Part shown: positions 18,801 through 21,169 of the stretch, piece after piece
Layout of the letters: the number at the start of each line of letters is the position of its first letter
Position numbering within the stretch: position 1 is the first letter of the stretch
DNA from: Apostichopus californicus
Taxonomy: Eukaryota; Echinodermata; Holothuroidea; Aspidochirotida; Stichopodidae
Direction: 5' to 3'
Length of the DNA: 21,169 nucleotides
Assembly: GCA_020650975.1 (NCBI GenBank)
Contig: JAIPMN010000183.1
Coordinates: 1 to 21,169, forward strand
Translations under genes and position numbers: made by a program
Notes under the pieces: generated by a model
Database searches by the model: none
What the model was told of the DNA's origin: nothing
Seen by the model: only the letters and a program-made list of their open reading frames with translations

Positions 18801-20663
18801 ATGACGTTAGGCGGAACACCCTATCCAAGCGTTCCCGTGGAACAAATGTTTGAGTTTCTCAGGTTAGGGAAAAGACTTGATAAACCACAGAACTGCTCCC
18901 TGGAAATGTAAGTAGACTTTAAGAAATCACTCTGTGTACTCTTTCTTTTGTTTTGAGTTCAGCTACGACAATTTCTTGTGATAAGAAAAGAAAACGATAC
19001 CACTCCGTCATAAAATAATATTTTAGTTTCAATAGATTATTCCAACAGCCTTTTCACTGGTTATTATTAGATTGCATTGTTATTTTGAGACAGTTTCTAA
19101 ATCTATTCACTTGAAAGTTCCTCATCTCCAGATTATTTCCCAGAGATTTGGAGTGTTTCATTATTAGGCATCCGGTCAAAATAAAGAGGGCAGGAGCTGC
19201 AAATTCCCTTCAGCAAAGGCTGAATCAAAATGAAACAATAGAGATCATCTGAACAGACTAGCAGGGCCTATTGTGTGAAATGGGGAGCACAATCAAATAT
19301 ATTGTATATATTATATACATATAGATATACAGTCATATATATTATATTGTATATATAATATATATAGATATTCAATCGTATATATTATATATGTATGTAT
19401 AATATATGCAATCGTATATAATATATTGTATATATTATATATATGTATACAATCGTATATAATATATCATATATATAATATATAAATATAAAATCGTATA
19501 TATTATATTGTATATATTATATATAGATGTACAATCATATATATTATATCGTATGCACCATGGCATTAAGTCTAAACCCTCCTCCAAGTTAAGCCTTAGT
19601 CAGTTAGGGTTCTCAGAAGAGGCAAACCGCTTTGATGGAGGCAGTAACATAGGAGTAAAAGTTTGGCAGTACCTGACCAATTTGGATATTTCTAGCATAT
19701 TTCAATGTTGGGTTGGGGGGGAGGGGGTGAGGGGGAGAGGAAAATAACTGTTAATTCTGTGCTAAATCATGTGGCATTCTTTGTGAGCAATATTAGGTTT
19801 TCTTTAAAAGCAATTAAAGGAGATTGATACATTTCTTAACATTGACTTTTTATTGTTTTTAAATGCTTGGAAACATAATGTATTTGGAATTAGTAATTGA
19901 GGACATTACACAACTCCCTTTGCAGATACCACCTTATGAGAGAGTGCTGGCAGACAGCACCGGGACATAGGCCAAAATTTAGTGAACTTGTGGAGGATCT
20001 GGAAAGAATAATATCATTATCATCAAACCAGGTGAGTGTTCAGAACTCTAGTATTGAACCAAATTGATTAAGTACATGTTAAGTATGTATATAGCATCAT
20101 GATTGATCAAAATCAATGTAAGAAGCTGCTTAAGAAAACTTGAATTATTCAATCATCCAAGGTCTAATTACAAGTCTAGACACATTAGGACCTTAGAAAT
20201 GTACATGGGCCTTCTTCCTGTATCAATGTTAAGTCTGTTTTTAGTTCTTTCTGTGCAACAAACTTTTACAAGCTATTTTACATATCTTTTTGGTTTATAA
20301 AATAGATGGGTTTGCCCGACTACGTGCAATTTAGTTCTCACGTTCCATGCCAAGGGTGCCATTCAAAGTTTGTTTCGCTGGAAAAGATGCGTTGTGTACA
20401 ATTTTGTAAACAAGCTATTATCACATTTGTTTTTTGTTATGATATTCATCCAATCTCTGGTGAAAGAAGATCCACCGATTGATTGTGATTGTCTATCAAA
20501 AATCAGTACATATATTTATACCCTTCAATTTTTCTTTGTTGTACAGGATTATCTGGAATTGGATGCAATGGGTGATGCCCCAGCGATGACCTTTATGGAG
20601 AGCGAGGTTGATTCTGGTCACTACAGCAACCACAGCAGACACAGTAGCGAATCAACAGTATGA
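3591..20663 (+). CDS. FGFR: Fibroblast growth factor receptor tyrosine kinase, 15 coding exons, 5' start exon missing
   Basis: Single-pass receptor tyrosine kinase of the plasma membrane. By family it binds FGF with heparan sulfate, dimerises, trans-phosphorylates and signals through FRS2/Ras-MAPK and PLC-gamma. Seen here: Ig1 (Cys25-Cys79), acid box (101-117), Ig2 (Cys148-Cys204), Ig3 (Cys251-Cys360) interrupted by an optional 46-residue cassette (287-332), membrane helix about 404-428, juxtamembrane segment, and kinase with GEGAFG loop (503-508), VAVK lysine 530, alpha-C Glu547, HRDLAARN (Asp638), DFG (656-658), APE (683-685) and a short kinase insert. All 14 internal junctions are GT/AG and phase-compatible, giving 817 residues (771 without the cassette). 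Human FGFR1 is about 822 including its signal peptide, so only a signal-peptide exon is missing. The acid box, three Ig domains and short kinase insert argue against VEGFR or PDGFR. The specific paralogue cannot be named. Confidence 0.96.
3882..4241 (+). other. Intron between Ig1 and acid-box exons
   Basis: Phase-1 intron of 360 nt with donor GTAAGT and a strong T-rich acceptor. It holds a 29-bp direct duplication (4039-4095) and nothing else I can identify. Confidence 0.85.
4039..4095 (+). repeat. 29-bp tandem duplication
   Basis: Two copies, period 29, sharing GGATAATGTGAACGTACTAT almost perfectly, in the intron after the Ig1 exon. Confidence 0.85.
4242..4486 (+). CDS. FGFR: FGFR exon: acid box and first half of Ig2
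   Basis: Exon of 245 nt, phase 1 to 0, after a T-rich tract ending TTTACAG; donor GTGAGT at 4487. It begins with an acidic stretch (residues about 101-117, including [14 protein letters not shown]), matching the FGFR acid box between Ig1 and Ig2. Then comes [10 protein letters not shown], at the position of the vertebrate heparin-binding start of Ig2, followed by Cys148 and Trp161 of the Ig fold. Cys138 is an additional cysteine outside the canonical pair. The basic residues around 147-163 fit a heparan sulfate surface, which is an inference. Confidence 0.93.
4487..5136 (+). other. Intron splitting the Ig2 domain
   Basis: Phase-0 intron of 650 nt. It includes a C/T-rich stretch at about 4978-5024 and is otherwise unremarkable AT-rich sequence. 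No coding or RNA feature seen. Confidence 0.85.
5137..5266 (+). CDS. FGFR: FGFR exon: second half of Ig2
   Basis: Exon of 130 nt, phase 0 to 1; acceptor TTTGCAACAG, donor GTAAGT at 5267. It encodes residues 180-222, with the closing Ig strand pattern [12 protein letters not shown] giving Cys204, the partner of Cys148. [10 protein letters not shown] aligns with the vertebrate Ig2 segment GGYKVRNQHW. The exon ends at the Ig2-Ig3 linker, the region that contacts FGF in vertebrate receptors. Confidence 0.93.
5306..5341 (+). repeat. G-rich purine tract next to the Ig2 donor
   Basis: Almost pure GGGGAGGGGG-type purine sequence with several runs of three or more G. It could form a quadruplex or act as a G-run splicing element in the pre-mRNA; that role is inference. 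Confidence 0.7.
6333..6408 (+). repeat. G-rich 28-bp tandem repeat with quadruplex potential
   Basis: Two copies of a 28-bp unit starting GAGGTGGGGAGGGTGGGGTG (at 6352 and 6380), preceded by a degenerate copy. There are more than eight runs of three or four G spaced by one or two bases, the pattern expected of a G-quadruplex on the transcribed RNA strand. Confidence 0.8.
7695..7885 (+). CDS. FGFR: FGFR exon: Ig2-Ig3 linker and first half of Ig3 (IIIa equivalent)
   Basis: Exon of 191 nt, phase 1 to 0; acceptor CCCCCTGAAG, donor GTAAGA at 7886. Residues 223-286 read [10 protein letters not shown], then [12 protein letters not shown] with Cys251 and PHFSW with Trp263. This closely parallels vertebrate HRPILQAG, GGDVEFVCKVYS and PHIQW. 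It ends at FFQILK, the same place as vertebrate YLKVLK, where the common IIIa exon meets the alternative IIIb/IIIc exons. Sequons occur at NST (238) and NGT (268). Confidence 0.94.
8051..8087 (+). repeat. (ATT)n microsatellite
   Basis: Trinucleotide tract of TTA/ATT units with two interruptions, intronic. Confidence 0.85.
8535..8550 (+). repeat. Poly-G tract
   Basis: Run of GGTGGGG followed by more G up to 8550; intronic homopolymer. Confidence 0.8.
10012..10137 (+). promoter_or_regulatory. Cluster of four TGCATG (Rbfox-type) motifs
   Basis: Exact TGCATG at 10012, 10065, 10098 and 10132, about 1.1-1.2 kb upstream of the Ig3 cassette exon. UGCAUG is the RNA site of Rbfox splicing factors, which are known to control FGFR2 exon IIIb choice in vertebrates. 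A role here is inference from spacing and position only; the hexamer is also common elsewhere in the window. Confidence 0.4.
10886..10994 (+). repeat. Duplicated C-rich segment around the gap
   Basis: A poly-C run followed by GGAATGAAACAAATGGAA occurs on both sides of the N block (10886-10935 and 10946-10994) with few differences. Either a real tandem duplication or an assembly artefact at a poly-C tract. Confidence 0.85.
10936..10945. other. Assembly gap (10 N)
   Basis: Ten N between two C-rich copies of the same sequence. The true length is unknown; a small placeholder gap is likely. Confidence 0.98.
11207..11212 (+). promoter_or_regulatory. TGCATG motif just upstream of the cassette exon
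   Basis: Exact Rbfox-type hexamer about 33 bases before the cassette acceptor, inside its pyrimidine-rich region. By the known Rbfox position rule, upstream binding favours skipping. Two more copies lie downstream at 12002 and 12073. Confidence 0.35.
11246..11383 (+). CDS. FGFR: FGFR optional in-frame cassette exon inside Ig3 (46 residues)
   Basis: Exon of 138 nt, phase 0 at both ends, so inclusion or skipping both keep the frame. The acceptor is TATGGATTAG after a pyrimidine stretch; the donor is GAG|GTAAAG, weaker than its neighbours. A better-looking AG at 11285 would put a stop in frame. It starts [15 protein letters not shown] and ends [10 protein letters not shown], with no cysteine and one sequon (NRT). 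It inserts between the two halves of Ig3 (after FFQILK, before GNREDTS), in a loop before the last strands. The second half of Ig3 joins IIIa directly in vertebrates, so this exon is dispensable for the fold. That it is spliced at all rests on frame, splice sites and exon-like codon content, not on transcripts. From memory, a long-Ig3 splice form is known in sea urchin FGFR. Confidence 0.78.
11616..11629 (+). repeat. Poly-G tract
   Basis: Fourteen consecutive G in the intron downstream of the cassette exon. Confidence 0.85.
12420..12525 (+). repeat. Degenerate purine-rich repeat
   Basis: Imperfect short units of the type GGGTAGAGTGACAG, ending in a run of G at about 12511-12520. Intronic low-complexity DNA. 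Confidence 0.6.
13482..13497 (+). repeat. Poly-C tract
   Basis: Sixteen consecutive C, about 140 bases upstream of the second Ig3 exon. Confidence 0.85.
13640..13787 (+). CDS. FGFR: FGFR exon: second half of Ig3 (IIIb/IIIc equivalent)
   Basis: Exon of 148 nt, phase 0 to 1; acceptor GCTCAACAG, donor GTAAGA at 13788. It carries the closing Ig pattern VEDSGPYVC with Cys360, pairing with Cys251, and [11 protein letters not shown], matching vertebrate QSAWLTVLP. In vertebrates two mutually exclusive versions of this exon set ligand specificity. I see only one version in this window, so isoform choice here seems to depend on the upstream cassette. Confidence 0.94.
13788..14298 (+). other. Intron between Ig3 and transmembrane exons
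   Basis: Phase-1 intron of 511 nt with a (GGGA)n/(GGAA)n tract at 13806-13831 directly after the donor. No other feature seen. Confidence 0.85.
13806..13831 (+). repeat. (GGGA)n microsatellite
   Basis: GAGGGAGGGAGGGAGGGAAG-type purine tract beginning about 18 nt after the donor of the second Ig3 exon. Confidence 0.85.
14299..14513 (+). CDS. FGFR: FGFR exon: transmembrane helix and start of juxtamembrane region
   Basis: Exon of 215 nt, phase 1 to 0; acceptor TTTAACTCTAG, donor CAG|GTAAAA at 14514. An extracellular stalk ([13 protein letters not shown]) precedes a hydrophobic helix at residues about 404-428, containing [12 protein letters not shown] and a triple cysteine (422-424) near the cytoplasmic face, a possible palmitoylation site by inference. 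Basic residues (RHQSK) form the stop-transfer. The exon ends KPLLSRQ, matching vertebrate SIPLRRQ, part of the FRS2-binding segment. An ATG upstream at 14226 is in frame, but the strong acceptor marks that stretch as intron. Confidence 0.93.
14571..14913 (+). repeat. 69-bp tandem array, five copies in alternating A/B form
   Basis: The marker AGGTGTGTA recurs at 14581, 14650, 14719, 14788 and 14857, exactly 69 bases apart. Copies alternate between two variants (TATATGGTCGTAAA versus TAGATGGTCATAAA; GGCTGGGAG versus GGCTGTGAG), giving a 138-bp higher-order period. As 69 is a multiple of three, one frame stays open and reads as a 23-residue basic, Cys-containing repeat (units such as [12 protein letters not shown]), but it lies in an intron. 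Confidence 0.93.
15231..15390 (+). repeat. 69-bp imperfect duplication with C-rich insertion
   Basis: AACCTGTGGACTGGATTTCT occurs at 15231 and 15300; both copies continue with a CTTTAACAGT block and a (T)TGA(G/T)GATGA end. The second copy is longer because of a CCCCCCCCCACCCCACCCCC stretch at about 15343-15360. Confidence 0.85.
15581..15705 (+). CDS. FGFR: FGFR exon: juxtamembrane segment
   Basis: Exon of 125 nt, phase 0 to 2; acceptor TTTTTCTGTACAG, donor GTAAAT at 15706. It encodes residues 454-494, starting ISLDSGKSS, which resembles vertebrate VTVSADSS in the FRS2 phosphotyrosine-binding-domain site. It ends LEWEFPSDR, equivalent to PRWELPRDR just before the kinase. At the position of vertebrate FGFR1 Tyr463 (SEYELP) the sequence has phenylalanine (TFEIP, Phe481). 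Confidence 0.92.
15965..16080 (+). CDS. FGFR: FGFR exon: kinase N-lobe, glycine loop and catalytic lysine
   Basis: Exon of 116 nt, phase 2 to 1; acceptor TTTATCAG, donor GTAAGT at 16081. It contains [14 protein letters not shown] (ATP-binding glycine loop, residues 503-510) and VAVKMLK with the beta-3 lysine at 530. The spacing between loop and lysine matches vertebrate FGFRs, including the 'MGEAVG' counterpart of 'LAEAIG'. Confidence 0.95.
16081..16501 (+). other. Intron between glycine-loop and alpha-C exons
   Basis: Phase-1 intron of 421 nt with strong splice sites. Nothing else recognised. Confidence 0.85.
16502..16612 (+). CDS. FGFR: FGFR exon: kinase alpha-C helix
   Basis: Exon of 111 nt, phase 1 to 1; acceptor ATATTTCTACAG, donor GTAAGT at 16613. 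It encodes [17 protein letters not shown] with alpha-C Glu547, which pairs with Lys530, then [12 protein letters not shown], nearly identical to vertebrate IGKHKNIINLLG. The asparagine in HVNI corresponds to the 'molecular brake' asparagine of FGFR kinases. Confidence 0.95.
16613..17288 (+). other. Intron between alpha-C and hinge exons
   Basis: Phase-1 intron of 676 nt. Its last 185 bases carry an ACACCACCAT-type repeat (17104-17236). A 150-codon minus-strand frame here is produced by this repeat plus exon antisense. Confidence 0.85.
17104..17236 (+). repeat. ACACCA-based tandem repeat with 10- and 17-bp units
   Basis: Units TACACCACCA (10 bp) and GACACCATACACCACCA (17 bp, starting at 17134, 17151 and 17168, again at 17208) alternate. 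The array ends 52 bases before the acceptor of the hinge exon, near where a branch point is expected. Confidence 0.88.
17289..17476 (+). CDS. FGFR: FGFR exon: hinge and kinase insert
   Basis: Exon of 188 nt, phase 1 to 0; acceptor GTTCATCATCAG, donor GTAAGA at 17477. It encodes [17 protein letters not shown] (hinge; valine in the gatekeeper position of VIVE), then a short insert (about 593-612) and [15 protein letters not shown]. The vertebrate insert carries two tyrosines (Tyr583/585 in FGFR1, LEYCYN); this insert has none. One hinge residue is absent relative to vertebrate GPLYVIVEY. Confidence 0.95.
17477..17913 (+). other. Intron before the catalytic-loop exon
   Basis: Phase-0 intron of 437 nt. 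It has a short perfect inverted repeat (ATCAATTG-TAA-CAATTGAT, near 17636-17654) and nothing else notable. Confidence 0.85.
17914..18036 (+). CDS. FGFR: FGFR exon: catalytic loop, DFG and activation loop
   Basis: Exon of 123 nt, phase 0 to 0; acceptor CTATTCTCTACAG, donor GTAAGT at 18037. It starts [13 protein letters not shown] (catalytic Asp638, the Arg/Asn signature of tyrosine kinases) and continues IADFGLARD (Mg-binding Asp656). The activation loop reads IDFYRKTTD where vertebrate FGFRs have IDYYKKTT, so only the second of the two paired tyrosines (Tyr669) is present. Both exon boundaries fall at vertebrate FGFR positions (KK|CIHRD and TT(N/D)|GRLP). Confidence 0.96.
18037..18698 (+). 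other. Intron between activation-loop and APE exons
   Basis: Phase-0 intron of 662 nt. Reading on from the preceding exon stays open to 18204, but the strong GTAAGT donor and homology show this is intron. No other feature seen. Confidence 0.85.
18699..18907 (+). CDS. FGFR: FGFR exon: kinase C-lobe, APE motif and helix F
   Basis: Exon of 209 nt, phase 0 to 2; acceptor AAATAATACAG, donor AT|GTAAGT at 18908. It begins [15 protein letters not shown] (substrate-binding P+1 loop and APE) and continues [13 protein letters not shown] and [12 protein letters not shown], all close to vertebrate FGFRs. Reading straight through the donor meets a stop at once (ATG TAA), so the split codon AT|A across the intron fixes the donor. 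Confidence 0.95.
18908..19925 (+). other. Intron between APE and C-lobe exons
   Basis: Phase-2 intron of 1,018 nt, dominated by an AT-rich palindromic tandem array (19290-19555). A G-rich patch lies near 19714-19740. No coding feature. Confidence 0.85.
19290..19555 (+). repeat. AT-rich palindromic tandem array, about 41-bp period
   Basis: A short marker (CAATCGTA or a variant) occurs at 19290, 19330, 19373, 19409, 19450, 19491 and 19532, spaced 36-43 bases, mostly 41. Between markers lie self-complementary TATATTATATTGTATATATA-type blocks, so each unit can fold into a hairpin or the DNA extrude cruciforms. Confidence 0.85.
19926..20031 (+). CDS. FGFR: FGFR exon: kinase C-terminal helices
   Basis: Exon of 106 nt, phase 2 to 0; acceptor CTCCCTTTGCAG, donor GTGAGT at 20032. 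It encodes [18 protein letters not shown] (helices H/I with the conserved Cys-Trp and Arg-Pro) and [16 protein letters not shown], equivalent to vertebrate QLVEDLDRIVALTSNQ. Tyr745 matches FGFR1 Tyr730 (NELYMMMRDCW). It is too short to stand out as an open frame; the splice phases and homology define it. Confidence 0.94.
20032..20546 (+). other. Last intron, before the tail exon
   Basis: Phase-0 intron of 515 nt with donor GTGAGT and a strong acceptor. The open frames here have no domain; nothing else recognised. Confidence 0.85.
20547..20663 (+). CDS. FGFR: FGFR terminal coding exon: cytoplasmic tail
   Basis: Terminal exon from acceptor TTTGTTGTACAG, phase 0, to TGA at 20661-20663. It starts DYLELD, equivalent to vertebrate EYLDLS, and codes for a 38-residue tail, shorter than the vertebrate one. 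The tail is rich in Ser and His, has one further tyrosine (Tyr805, SGHYSN) that may or may not replace the PLC-gamma site (FGFR1 Tyr766), and ends in ESTV, which fits a class I PDZ ligand. Confidence 0.94.
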   Translation, partial: DYLELDAMGDAPAMTFMESEVDSGHYSNHSRHSSESTV

Positions 20664-20668
20664 TGACA

Positions 20669-20674
20669 AATAAA
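20669..20674 (+). promoter_or_regulatory. Possible poly(A) signal AATAAA
   Basis: Canonical hexamer beginning five bases after the TGA stop codon. Using it would give a very short 3' UTR of about 20-40 nt. It is the only exact match in the 3' flank, but AT-rich DNA produces it by chance. Confidence 0.25.
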
Positions 20675-20921
20675 AAATATAGGATGAAGATATAACAAAC
20701 TCATGCCGAGCCACGCAGAAAAATGCAGCAGGCCATTGGAAGGGGTGGGGGGATGTTGGAGTGACGAAAAAAGGGAGCCTTCGAAAAGGCAAACTAATTC
20801 CCTGGACATGCTCACTTCACATGAAAGGTGAAATATCATCATAAAAGTGGGAAGAAATATTTCCTCAAGAGGTCGTGCTTGCAAAGTTGATCCAGGGAGG
20901 AGCGAAACTTTCATTCAAAGA

Positions 20922-21169
20922 GGACCAGTAATGGGAGCAGATTTATATTCTGTAACTCAAATTGAAGTGGAGGACCAGCAAGGGGTGCAGATTTATATTC
21001 TGTTACTCCAATTGAAGCGGAGGACCAGTAAGGGGTGCAGATTTATATTCTGTAACTCAAATTGAAGCGGAGGACCAGTAAGGGGTGCAGATTTATATTC
21101 TGTAACTCCAATTGAAGTGGAGGACCAGTAAGGGGTGCAGATTTATATTCTGTAACTCAAATTGAAGTG
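20922..21169 (+). repeat. 50-bp tandem repeat running off the window edge
   Basis: The block ATTTATATTCTGTAACTC(A/C)A recurs at 20941, 20991, 21041, 21091 and 21141, exactly 50 bases apart, joined by ATTGAAG(T/C)GGAGGACCAG(T/C)AAG. Copies are more than 90% alike. The array is cut by the window end, so its full length is unknown. Confidence 0.93.

Larger units (their letters stand above)
20664..21169 (+). other. 3' UTR and 3' flank of FGFR
   Basis: Non-coding sequence after the stop. One AATAAA is present only six bases after the stop; no other canonical poly(A) signal follows, so the true 3' end may lie beyond the window. A G-rich patch (about 20739-20756) and a 50-bp tandem array (from about 20922) fill most of the rest. 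No ORF here resembles a protein. Confidence 0.6.

Overview
The window is AT-rich animal genomic DNA: short exons sit between long introns full of simple repeats, with GT/AG splice sites and no operons. On the + strand it holds most of one gene, a fibroblast growth factor receptor (FGFR) tyrosine kinase. I find no other protein-coding or RNA gene. The receptor has full FGFR architecture (Ig1, acid box, Ig2, Ig3, one membrane helix, split kinase) but is clearly diverged from vertebrate paralogues. This suggests an invertebrate deuterostome, most likely an echinoderm. The taxon is inference; a cassette exon inside Ig3 fits what I remember of the sea urchin FGFR.

Layout: 1-3590 is upstream or first-intron sequence with no exon I can support. 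It contains a 16-copy, 25-bp minisatellite at 2284-2679. Exons: 3591-3881 (Ig1), 4242-4486 and 5137-5266 (acid box and Ig2), 7695-7885 (first half of Ig3), 11246-11383 (in-frame 46-codon cassette), 13640-13787 (second half of Ig3), 14299-14513 (transmembrane), 15581-15705 (juxtamembrane), then 15965-16080, 16502-16612, 17289-17476, 17914-18036, 18699-18907, 19926-20031 and 20547-20663 (kinase and tail). The stop codon is TGA at 20661-20663. All splice phases agree. The joined product is 817 residues with the cassette and 771 without it. Only the signal-peptide/start exon is missing. Residue numbers below count from the split codon at the start of the Ig1 exon and include the cassette.

The 3' flank (20664-21169) has one AATAAA close to the stop and a 50-bp tandem repeat that runs off the window edge. 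The window begins with a G homopolymer and ends in this repeat, so it may be a whole contig that broke at repeats. One 10-N gap lies at 10936-10945 between near-identical C-rich copies.

Most interesting points: the optional Ig3 exon lies exactly at the IIIa/IIIb-c junction used for alternative splicing in vertebrate FGFRs, and its introns carry TGCATG (Rbfox-type) motifs, four of them within 126 bp; several classical FGFR autophosphorylation tyrosines are replaced or absent; the C terminus ends in a PDZ-ligand-like motif; and there are several unusual tandem repeats, including an AT-palindromic 41-bp array and a 69-bp array that stays open in one frame.
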